This document shows positions 8,061 through 15,431 of a stretch of DNA of 42,911 bases, piece after piece. How positions within the stretch are numbered: the first letter of the stretch is position 1; each line of letters begins with the position of its first letter. Below the pieces are notes generated by a model. That model was given only the letters and a program-made list of their open reading frames with translations, ran no database searches and was not told the DNA's origin. The DNA is from a virus: positions 1 through 42,911 of IMG/VR virus record IMGVR_UViG_3300007754_000018; one strand, 5' to 3'. Both the position numbers and the translations under genes were made by a program.

Positions 8061-10555
8061 CCAAATAATCCTTCAAGTGTTCTGCGTGTGCCGTAACTTC
8101 TATCTATATTCCAACCGATACTATCCAAAATAAATGTCAATGGTTCAACAAAACTTTTGTCAAACATAATATCATAATCAATCGTATCTTTTAGATCAAA
8201 CTCCCTCGGTAATGTAGTCATAAACGATATCACGTTTGACTGCATTTTATTTGGTTTTCTCAACTGAAGAAATTTTATCTTATCACCTTCCTGTATCATT
8301 GGAAACTTATTTGTAATTCTATTTTGTTTCAACAAATGATTATATAACAAGGCACCCTTGACGTGCATCGGTGTTCCTTTCTTGAATACACTGGAACTGT
8401 CTGACCATTTCTTCACACCATTACACGACCTGGGATATGCTATACTCTCAGGATCCATTTCCATAAAGTCCTTACGAAAATCTTGTATAAACTTATTTAG
8501 CTCTGCTTCATCACTGTTGATAATAACTCGTAGAGCTTCTTTAATTTTATCACGACACGGCTCTGGCGTTGAGGACTTCACAGCCTCAATGCCCATAATT
8601 TTTAGTTGTGGTTCTTTATACCTAACACCCTCATTGTCATGCACATTGAGAATGTATCTTTTCTTTGCTGTCCATATGCCCTTGTCCGCAATTATCTCAC
8701 GTTTCATTTCCATCTTTTGGGCATAGGCTTTTACATAACTTGCAAGGTCCTTATAAGACTTATCAATAAACGGTTCCAACTTCTTTTTAGCCACGCTATC
8801 GAGAAAATTGATAACCTTTTCGGTTGGGACAGTTCTTCCATTAAAAGACTTGCGTACCAATTCGTCAAAAGTAACGTATATTGAGTCTGTATCTGATGCA
8901 ATGATATAATCTTCATTTTCTGTTTCCAATATCTTGTTTAGATATTCGTTCACCTTTCCTTCTATCCAACGAATAGATAACTGTCCAGACGTTGTAATTG
9001 CTATCGCCACCCTTTCATCATAATATCTAAAAAACTGATTACCCATCGCACCATAAGCACTATTCAAGGCAATCTTACGAGCCATCTGGATATTGTTGAA
9101 CTTTGAAATATCCTTTAAATATTTAGGCTCTTTAGTATCTTCGTATTTTTGTTTTGCTTCTAAAGATAACTTTTTAAATTTCACTCGGTCTGTATAAAAC
9201 TTTTCCATAAGTGCTGGAAGGAAACCTTGATATCGTTTTGTAAAACGTGCACCATTTGGCGTCACTGTGAATCCGTCGTCAGGAATATCTACTTCCTGTT
9301 CCAATAATTTATTTACATTGATATTTGGAAAACTCTCTTTTGTAATAGTTTCTGGTGAAATATTATATTGCATGATAAGATGTGGATACAGACTATTCAA
9401 GTCAAACCCTACAACGTGTTTATGCAAACCGGTCTGTGGTTCTTTTACATAGGCACCTTCATAACGACTGGACTTATTGCCCTCACGTTTCATTGGTACA
9501 ACTACATTTCTTTCACGGAGAAAATTAAATATAATAGAATCCCACATACGAACCTGTGAGAAAACATCGTTATAGTTTATCTTTGCCTCATAGGCCATTG
9601 TCACCTGTAGTTCGATCAATTTCATCTTGTCTTCCAATCTATCGACAAGTTCCACATCACGAATATTGTATTCTACAAACGACTGAAAATCTTTTTCATA
9701 CCATTCTCTATATGTTTCAAATGGATTTTTTAGTTTACGTTCTCCCAACTCAACATATGCGATATGATCTAATCTATAGGACTCTTGATTTGTGTAAACA
9801 TATTTTTTATACAGGTCCAAGTAATCCAACACAGTAACGCCAAACAATTCATACATCAAAAGGGAACGACCCATCATATTACTATAACGACTGTGAACAA
9901 CCTTCCACGGGGACAATCTTTGTACATCATTCTCAGACAATAATTGTTCTATTCTTCGGCAGATATATGGAATATCAAAAAACTTACAGTTCCAACCTGT
10001 AACAATATCTACATCATACTTGTTCCAAAAGTCTAAAAACTTATCCAGCATCTGTGTTTCGTTTGCACATCGAATATAATGAACGTCATCCCGATCATTT
10101 TCAAATTCATCTACACCCCAAACAATAATGCGTTTGTTATTATAGTTCTTGACTGTGATACACAGTATTTCTTCTTCGGCTTTCTCTACATCGGGAAATC
10201 CGTTATCACAACGAACCTCAATATCAATAGATAAAATATTCAATCGTTCAAAGTCCCAATCAATCAGGCCTTTATAGTTATCGGATATCCAAGTGTAATG
10301 AAAACGCTCAAGACCATTGACCAACTCTGGTTGATCTTCATATTGGTCTATGAATTCTTTTGCTTTTGAAATGCCTGCACATTTATGGGGAGCAACATAC
10401 TTCCCATCTAGTGTACGGTATTTCGTTTTCTTTGCTGCAGGAACAAACAAAGTGGGTTCATAACGAACCCGATACTTTATTCTTTCACCATTAGCAATCT
10501 CACGGACAAGGAGTTGATTACCCCTTTGCAATACATTGATATAAAAATTTGCCAT
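8057..10555 (-). CDS. 43: Family B DNA polymerase (T4 gp43)
   Basis: Replicative polymerase with 3'-5' proofreading exonuclease; 832 residues, slightly shorter than T4 gp43. Exo I is SIDIEV (D111, E113), Exo II falls in NCKFFDIPYI (189-197), Exo III in YNIRDVELVD (296-305). Polymerase motif A is FDLNSLYPHLI (384-394), motif B KIALNSAYGAMG (494-505), motif C SDTDSIYV (554-561). The C-terminus LEGLFG would suit clamp binding. The N-terminus MANFYINVLQRGN aligns with MKEFYISIETVGN of T4 gp43, fixing the start. No ribosome-binding sequence precedes the ATG, and a host-type promoter ends six bases upstream, so a leaderless mRNA is likely. Confidence 0.97.
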   Translation of the reverse strand: MANFYINVLQRGNQLLVREIANGERIKYRVRYEPTLFVPAAKKTKYRTLDGKYVAPHKCAGISKAKEFIDQYEDQPELVNGLERFHYTWISDNYKGLIDWDFERLNILSIDIEVRCDNGFPDVEKAEEEILCITVKNYNNKRIIVWGVDEFENDRDDVHYIRCANETQMLDKFLDFWNKYDVDIVTGWNCKFFDIPYICRRIEQLLSENDVQRLSPWKVVHSRYSNMMGRSLLMYELFGVTVLDYLDLYKKYVYTNQESYRLDHIAYVELGERKLKNPFETYREWYEKDFQSFVEYNIRDVELVDRLEDKMKLIELQVTMAYEAKINYNDVFSQVRMWDSIIFNFLRERNVVVPMKREGNKSSRYEGAYVKEPQTGLHKHVVGFDLNSLYPHLIMQYNISPETITKESFPNINVNKLLEQEVDIPDDGFTVTPNGARFTKRYQGFLPALMEKFYTDRVKFKKLSLEAKQKYEDTKEPKYLKDISKFNNIQMARKIALNSAYGAMGNQFFRYYDERVAIAITTSGQLSIRWIEGKVNEYLNKILETENEDYIIASDTDSIYVTFDELVRKSFNGRTVPTEKVINFLDSVAKKKLEPFIDKSYKDLASYVKAYAQKMEMKREIIADKGIWTAKKRYILNVHDNEGVRYKEPQLKIMGIEAVKSSTPEPCRDKIKEALRVIINSDEAELNKFIQDFRKDFMEMDPESIAYPRSCNGVKKWSDSSSVFKKGTPMHVKGALLYNHLLKQNRITNKFPMIQEGDKIKFLQLRKPNKMQSNVISFMTTLPREFDLKDTIDYDIMFDKSFVEPLTFILDSIGWNIDRSYGTRRTLEGLFG

Positions 10556-10561
10556 ACATTA

Positions 10562-10590
10562 AGTATATCAAATATTTTTCTTTTTGTCAA
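10562..10590 (-). promoter_or_regulatory. Host sigma70-type promoter for gene 43
   Basis: Minus strand TTGACA (10590-10585), a 17-base spacer and TATACT (10567-10562). It lies in the last codons of the RimK-RimB gene. The gene 43 ATG begins six bases after the -10 box, so transcription should start at or next to the A of the start codon. Confidence 0.75.
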
Positions 10591-12058
10591 TGGTACCAGA
10601 GGGCATCTTATCGCGAGAAGTCCAATCGGAAAGTATAAATTTTTTATTTGGATTTACAGATACTTTGAAACGTATTAGCAAATCTCTGTTCACCAACATT
10701 TCACTAAAACTATCTTCGGTTGTCAAACCAAAAAGAACATTATCGTAAACCCTATTGTTAAAAGTAATAGATAATTCTATTATAGGTCGTTCTTCTATCT
10801 TTTTAGCAAAGGCTCGTTCTGGTTTACTTATACCCTTCAAATCAGAAACAAAAGTTTTTTTATTTTTCTTCCAATGAACCTTATCTTTTTTTATTTCAAA
10901 ATCATCTACATGAAACATTGTTGCATCTGTTCCATTACCCGTATCCATTTTTGCCCGAATAAGATCCGGTATACCATCAACAGATATAGACTCTATAAAT
11001 CCACACTCTTGAGAAAATCTATTTGTTCTGTGCTGGGTATATTGTAAATACTCAAGAACTATTTTGAAGATTTCTTTATCCGTTTTTGCACCAGCCGGTT
11101 TCTGCGGCCATTCTGTAACATCATAAGACATAAACTTGGAACGTATACCAGGAGAACCATTGACTTCCAAAATAACAGGTTCACCTTTTATAACACAATG
11201 GTCAACACCTACCATATATCCGCCAGTAGTTCGTGATGCGGCCAAAACAATATTCTTCTCCACATCAGTTAAAGAATATGGTTCTGTCTCTGCTCCCATG
11301 TGAACATTACTTCTAAACTCTTCCTTGTCGGTAATTCGTTTAGCAGAACCAATAATACGATTATTCAATACCAAAGTTCTAACATCAAAATCTATATCCA
11401 ACCATTCCTGTAAAAGTATAGCTGCATCATATTTCCAAAGAGCCTCACAAACAGAAACTAAAGATTCCATGCTATCTACTTTAGAAACACCAATGCCTTG
11501 TGTACCAGTTAGAGTTTTTATAATTACTGGGAACTTACCACCAATTCGGTTATGAGTATCCTCGATGGACTTTCTACTGTTCACAATAGAAGTACTGGGA
11601 ATAGCTACATTATGCTTCATCAACTGAATTGCTGATGCCATTTTGTTATCACACAGCAACATAGATTCCAAATCGTTTATCATAAAACAACCAGCACTTT
11701 CAAACGTACTTGTTAGTGCTTGACCACTCATGGTCATAATTGCTCCACGTCTTGCAAATACAACTGCAGACTTGGTTGTGACTTTTTCTTTAGAATCTTC
11801 GCCATCATAATTAGAAACAGTCAAAGTACCCATTTCAACATCCTGATCCGATATCCAGGCTTCTTCAACATTTACAGAAATTTGCTTTATACCCAAATCT
11901 TCACAAACTTCAGAAATAATTTTATTAACTGTATTCTCACCTTGATCTATACCCAGGACAACAACTTCTATCTTGGACTTTTTATCAGGTAATTCATGCT
12001 TTTCTTCCCGCACAACTTGCCGGGCCCGACGAATCATCGAAAAGGTTTTTGTAGTCAT
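10568..12058 (-). CDS. RimK-like ATP-grasp ligase fused to a RimB-like aspartic protease domain
   Basis: A 496-residue two-domain protein. Residues about 95-340 are a RimK-type ATP-grasp carboxylate-amine ligase: an ATP-binding segment PVIIKTLTGTQGIGV (177-191), LLQEWL (215-220) and the Mg-binding VILEVNGSPG (295-304). RimK adds glutamates to ribosomal protein S6. Residues about 350-480 resemble the RimB/DUF785 retropepsin-like family: RAKMDTGNGTDA (368-379) holds the D-T-G catalytic signature, and NRDLLIRFKVSVNPNKKF resembles the family's C-terminal strand. A short basic region precedes the ligase domain. The ATG at 12056-12058 has no ribosome-binding sequence. It lies between the Sm-like gene and gene 43. 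Modification of a host ribosomal or other protein tail is the likeliest job; use of another acceptor is open. Confidence 0.85.
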   Translation of the reverse strand: MTTKTFSMIRRARQVVREEKHELPDKKSKIEVVVLGIDQGENTVNKIISEVCEDLGIKQISVNVEEAWISDQDVEMGTLTVSNYDGEDSKEKVTTKSAVVFARRGAIMTMSGQALTSTFESAGCFMINDLESMLLCDNKMASAIQLMKHNVAIPSTSIVNSRKSIEDTHNRIGGKFPVIIKTLTGTQGIGVSKVDSMESLVSVCEALWKYDAAILLQEWLDIDFDVRTLVLNNRIIGSAKRITDKEEFRSNVHMGAETEPYSLTDVEKNIVLAASRTTGGYMVGVDHCVIKGEPVILEVNGSPGIRSKFMSYDVTEWPQKPAGAKTDKEIFKIVLEYLQYTQHRTNRFSQECGFIESISVDGIPDLIRAKMDTGNGTDATMFHVDDFEIKKDKVHWKKNKKTFVSDLKGISKPERAFAKKIEERPIIELSITFNNRVYDNVLFGLTTEDSFSEMLVNRDLLIRFKVSVNPNKKFILSDWTSRDKMPSGTIDKKKNI

Positions 12059-12063
12059 GTGAC

Positions 12064-12071
12064 TATTTATG
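12064..12071 (-). promoter_or_regulatory. Possible variant late promoter ahead of rimK-rimB
   Basis: CATAAATA on the minus strand, one base from the late consensus. It overlaps the stop of the Sm-like gene and lies five bases before the ATG of the ligase gene, the same spacing seen at two exact late promoters in this window. It could be a chance match. Confidence 0.4.
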
Positions 12072-12366
12072 ACAATAACATTGATTGCTTTGGAACTTCA
12101 ATACCAGAACCAAAATTACTTCTCCAACCATCAGCAATATCATCAGCCGGTTCGGTATCAGTCACGATCCAATCCCTTGGTATTTGAAAATCTTTTGATT
12201 TACTAAAAGGTTGCCAAGGTACCATGCCCATCTGAACTGTGCCACCTCGGCCGTCAGGCATGGGCATGAGTACCGCTGGTTTTTCTACATTTATGAATTC
12301 TTGGTTTTCACTTACTACATCACCAATAACATCTTCACCTGATCTCATTCTAAATAATCTAATCAT
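12067..12366 (-). CDS. Small Sm/Hfq-like fold protein (copy 1)
   Basis: A 99-residue protein that starts MIRLFRMRSGEDVIGDVVSE, with a following strand INVEKPAVLMPM. The pattern of a short strand, SGEDVIG, five or six residues, then VEKPAV is shared with the 26033-26530 protein and suggests a small beta-barrel of the Sm/Hfq type, which cyanophage and other marine phage genomes encode. The rest (MVPWQPFSKSKDF, then an acidic C-terminal segment) may pack on the barrel. The ATG overlaps the regA stop (ATGA). RNA binding or a structural role is possible; no direct evidence for either is visible. Confidence 0.6.
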   Translation of the reverse strand: MIRLFRMRSGEDVIGDVVSENQEFINVEKPAVLMPMPDGRGGTVQMGMVPWQPFSKSKDFQIPRDWIVTDTEPADDIADGWRSNFGSGIEVPKQSMLLS

Positions 12367-12767
12367 TCTATTCGTTTCTTCCCAATATTATATTTTGTTT
12401 CCAAAATCCATTCATCTTTTTCTTTAAAACTTAACACCTTTATTTGTGATAATGGTGCTTTAGGTTCATCCATACCGATAATTTCTATCAAGTCCCAATC
12501 AGACAATAGCCCTGCAATAGTATTTCGACGTTCAATATCATTTTGAGATAAGTTGGTAGGTTTACCATCTAACGCAAATAGTTCTTTAAAATGAACAATG
12601 AAATAACGTCCTTGTTTATGTAGGATGTGGCACGACTGATATAGTTTTCTCTCTTTCCTTGAGGCAACGCCTATACGAGATAAAGTTTCACGGACTTTGA
12701 GGAAATCATCAGGATCTTTGAGTTGGACCTCTAGCATTAAGCCAGGATCCCAATCAAGTTTTTCCAT
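12363..12767 (-). CDS. regA: RegA translational repressor
   Basis: RegA binds the start regions of early phage mRNAs and blocks translation. The segment LKDPDDFLKVRETLSRIGVA and YQSCHILHKQGRYFIVHFKELF match T4 RegA closely, as does the end (VLSFKEKDEWILETKYNIG). I use the ATG at 12765-12767, which follows GAGGTGG inside the end of gene 62; a GTG three codons earlier is possible. T4 RegA would begin at the internal Met that opens MLEVQLKDPDDF (12737), so the 10 extra N-terminal residues should be checked. It keeps its T4 place between genes 62 and 43, although two genes now separate it from gene 43. Confidence 0.95.
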   Translation of the reverse strand: MEKLDWDPGLMLEVQLKDPDDFLKVRETLSRIGVASRKERKLYQSCHILHKQGRYFIVHFKELFALDGKPTNLSQNDIERRNTIAGLLSDWDLIEIIGMDEPKAPLSQIKVLSFKEKDEWILETKYNIGKKRIE

Positions 12768-13149
12768 GTTTTCCACCTCGACTTATTATAGTTTTTATTT
12801 CTTCAAGTTGGTCATCGTTTAGAATTTCAAGGGCCTGTTTGGCCTTTTCATTACTATAACCATAGTATTCTTTTACATATTCAAGATTCTTAATCTTGCT
12901 AGACCTGAGCCATTTACTGAATCTCTTTTTTGGTCTTATACTATTTAGAAAAAATTGGAACTGTAACTTCTTGTCGAGGTGGTGCATCTTGTTCATTTCT
13001 TGTACATACAAGATGCAATCAGGAAAAGAAGATAATGCCTTATTTATGATAAAGGCAGGATACTTCTTCTCCCAGAACGTGTCATCCCCATCCATCAAAT
13101 CCACCTTTTCGTGGTTGATGGCATTGAGGTAGTCCTTAAGTTCGTACAT
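12754..13149 (-). CDS. 62: Sliding clamp loader small subunit (T4 gp62)
   Basis: A 131-residue clamp-loader subunit that works with four gp44 subunits to load gp45. The recognisable parts are FIINKALSSFPDCILYVQEMNKMH, parallel to [21 protein letters not shown] of T4 gp62, and IRPKKRFSKWLRSSK, parallel to VPRGKRYGKWAK. It is about 55 residues shorter than T4 gp62, as in marine relatives. The ATG shares a base with the glutamine synthetase stop (TAATG). In T4 gene 62 follows gene 44 directly; here over 4 kb of other genes separates them. Confidence 0.9.
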   Translation of the reverse strand: MYELKDYLNAINHEKVDLMDGDDTFWEKKYPAFIINKALSSFPDCILYVQEMNKMHHLDKKLQFQFFLNSIRPKKRFSKWLRSSKIKNLEYVKEYYGYSNEKAKQALEILNDDQLEEIKTIISRGGKHGKT

Positions 13150-14150
13150 TAGTCAATCAAACTGGAAACAATGTGAGCCATAACACGATACGGATCAGCA
13201 TTTGATGCAGGTCGTCTATCTTCAAGATATCCTAACCACCCATGGTTAACAGTATGAATAGGGATACGGATACTAGCCCCCCTATCACTAACGCCGTAAC
13301 TAAACTTTTTAATTGATTGTGTTTCATGTTTACCTGTCAATCTTTGTTCATTAGATGAACCATATGCCCTGATAGCGCCTGTATGAGTATGTTTCAACTT
13401 TTCACAAGTAGCTTCAAAATAAGGCCGGCCACCTACATTTCTCATATAGTCATTAGAAAAATTCGTGTGCATACCCGATCCATTCCAATCACCTTTTTGT
13501 GGTTTGGGATGAAAATTGATAGTCACATCATGTTTCTCAGCGATACGTTGTAGAATGTAACGTGACATCCACAAGTCATCGCCTGCACGAATACCACTAC
13601 CTAACACTTGATATTCCCACTGGCCTAAGGCAACTTCTGCGTTAGTCCCGGTAATACCAATGTCGGCGTTCATACAGGCCTCAGCATGACGGTCAGCAAT
13701 TTCACGGCCGATTACATTATCAGCACCTACTCCACAATAGTAGTCGCCCTGTGCTCTGGGTTTACCTCTTGCAGGCCAACCCAAAGGACGTCCATCTTTA
13801 TACATGAAATATTCTTGTTCAAAACCAAACCACCATTCGTCACTAATAAGATTCTGACAATGGGTTCTGGTATTTGACTTATGCGGTTCGCCATCAGCAG
13901 TCATCACTTCACACATCACATAAGAACCTTCCAACCCTGGAGCCGTTCGTGTTGCATCTGCCCGAATACGGTCGATAGTTCTATACTCTGCAACCGGCAT
14001 CAAGTTACAATCCGAACTGGATCCTGTTGCCTGTTGTGTAGATGAACCATCAAAGGACCACAAATCAGCATACTCGTCAATCTTCACTTTACTCCGTAGA
14101 GTCGGCTCAGGTTTATAACCATCAAGCCAAACATATTCAAATTTTCTCAT
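13149..14150 (-). CDS. glnII: Class II (eukaryotic-type) glutamine synthetase
   Basis: Makes glutamine from glutamate, ammonia and ATP. The 333 residues are full length for class II. Family motifs: LWSFDGSSTQQA (30-41), the metal-binding FGFEQEYF (108-115, E111/E113), YYCGVGAD (137-144), TGTNAEVALGQWEYQ (167-181), DWNGSGMHTN (221-230, H228), NEQRLTGKHET (267-277), SDRGASIRIP (288-297) and EDRRPASNADPY (310-321). All residues I can place in the active site are present, so it should be active. Class II enzymes are found in eukaryotes and some bacteria such as rhizobia; they lack the Tyr adenylylation loop of class I. Its start overlaps the CmoA-like gene (ATGA, with GGAG before it) and its stop overlaps gene 62 (TAATG). 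It may feed nucleotide synthesis or nitrogen assimilation in the infected cell. Confidence 0.95.
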   Translation of the reverse strand: MRKFEYVWLDGYKPEPTLRSKVKIDEYADLWSFDGSSTQQATGSSSDCNLMPVAEYRTIDRIRADATRTAPGLEGSYVMCEVMTADGEPHKSNTRTHCQNLISDEWWFGFEQEYFMYKDGRPLGWPARGKPRAQGDYYCGVGADNVIGREIADRHAEACMNADIGITGTNAEVALGQWEYQVLGSGIRAGDDLWMSRYILQRIAEKHDVTINFHPKPQKGDWNGSGMHTNFSNDYMRNVGGRPYFEATCEKLKHTHTGAIRAYGSSNEQRLTGKHETQSIKKFSYGVSDRGASIRIPIHTVNHGWLGYLEDRRPASNADPYRVMAHIVSSLID

Positions 14151-14857
14151 TTTGTCTCCGTTGAAAATTTACCTTCTGCTTCCTTGATACAAAGCAAAGC
14201 AACAAAATTAAAGTTTTGCCAAAATGGTTGGACAACTTCAAATCCAGCAGCCCTACACATTCCAACTAATTCATCCATAGTCAGAGGTTTCATCATATGT
14301 CGTAGATTCTGTTCTTTATCTAACAACTCCTCTGCACTATAAAACTGACGTTTGTAATCGTAATAGCAAAACTGCATCATCTCTTGTAACTGCGCATGTT
14401 CACTATATATCTTCTCCGCACATATAAACGCCCCACCCTTTACAAGTGATTCATAGACACGTTGAATAATAATCTGTCTATTTCTTTTCGGCATAAACTG
14501 TAATGAAAATATTGAGGTGGTAAAACAGTTATTCACTGCTCCTGTTACCCATTCAAAAGACCTAACATCTTGTTTATAAAACTTTAGATTCTTTTCCTCT
14601 TTCAAGTCAGGAAAGAAATCTTCTTCAATCTCAATACCCCTATACATTACTTTATCCGCAAAGCAATCATTCTGTGTTTTCATATGTTTCAATAGTTTTC
14701 CTGTAGAACACCCAATGTCAACTACAGTGCAACCATCTTCAACAAAGTATTCTGAAAACTTTAGAACATCTTCCCAAAGGTCAGAATACCCACGGACAGA
14801 CTGGTCGATATGAGAATCGAACCCTTCTTCCGCTTGTGCAAATGTAAATTTAGTCAT
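14147..14857 (-). CDS. CmoA-like SAM-dependent enzyme
   Basis: A 236-residue Rossmann-fold SAM enzyme close to CmoA along its length: IDQSVRGYSDL (17-27), motif I VVDIGCSTG (45-53), FSLQFMPKRNRQ (117-128), GGAFICAEKI (141-150) and WQNFNFVALLCIK (213-225). CmoA makes carboxy-SAM from prephenate and SAM for tRNA wobble-uridine modification with CmoB. From memory of the E. coli sequence, an ungapped alignment of the YSAEELLDKEQNL region puts E182 at the carboxylate-binding Arg199, with the nearest Arg at 186. If correct, the protein may be an ordinary methyltransferase or use another acid. No CmoB is visible. It is coupled to both neighbours by stop/start overlaps. Confidence 0.8.
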   Translation of the reverse strand: MTKFTFAQAEEGFDSHIDQSVRGYSDLWEDVLKFSEYFVEDGCTVVDIGCSTGKLLKHMKTQNDCFADKVMYRGIEIEEDFFPDLKEEKNLKFYKQDVRSFEWVTGAVNNCFTTSIFSLQFMPKRNRQIIIQRVYESLVKGGAFICAEKIYSEHAQLQEMMQFCYYDYKRQFYSAEELLDKEQNLRHMMKPLTMDELVGMCRAAGFEVVQPFWQNFNFVALLCIKEAEGKFSTETK

Positions 14858-15423
14858 TACAAAACCCTCCGTAATTCATCTTCATCCCAATCTCCAAACT
14901 TACGGCATACTGATAAAGGTATTTTACGAATCACACTCGATCCAACCGTTCCTAAATTATGAGTTGTATAGGGATACTGTACAAAATCTTCTTTAGTAGC
15001 TGTTATAAATTTATTGTGTTGCATATTCATAATACAACTTATATAAGGCATATCTGGTTTAAGTATCCAATATTTTTCTTTTCGTTTTAGAACTGTAAAC
15101 CACTTATAATGTACCGGCCATGTTGGATTCCAATCTCTATAAGTTGTAAACTCTATATTACAAACATATTCTTTCTTTTCCAAACAGAAAATTGCACTAT
15201 CAACATCATACTTGCCATAGGGATGATCTTTAAATCTATAAGTTAAATTAGAATCTAAATTAGCATATTCTCCTATATACTGACGTAAAATTTGTCCTCG
15301 GTCAGTTTTAGCCATCAATAAATTCTGAAACCCTCTAATAGATTTACTATCATCATAACCATCTGAACCATGAACCGATTTGGCATGATAAACTATATTT
15401 TCTGGATATTGTTCTGTTCTCAT
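14857..15423 (-). CDS. Hypothetical protein in the cargo cassette
   Basis: Unrecognised 188-residue protein. The ATG at 15421-15423 follows GAGG at about eight bases; an upstream in-frame TTG at 15435 is less likely because it overlaps the methyltransferase stop. The protein has many Tyr and Trp. A central segment KYDVDSAIF, a gap, then CNIEFTTYRDW resembles the acidic core of some PD-(D/E)XK nucleases, but the expected Lys after the Glu is a Thr, so I do not call a nuclease. Several Cys and His residues occur (HNKF, SVCRKFGDW) without a clear zinc motif. Its stop shares a base with the CmoA-like gene start (TAATG), so it probably acts with its neighbours. Confidence 0.75.
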   Translation of the reverse strand: MRTEQYPENIVYHAKSVHGSDGYDDSKSIRGFQNLLMAKTDRGQILRQYIGEYANLDSNLTYRFKDHPYGKYDVDSAIFCLEKKEYVCNIEFTTYRDWNPTWPVHYKWFTVLKRKEKYWILKPDMPYISCIMNMQHNKFITATKEDFVQYPYTTHNLGTVGSSVIRKIPLSVCRKFGDWDEDELRRVL

Positions 15424-15431
15424 AATTAACC

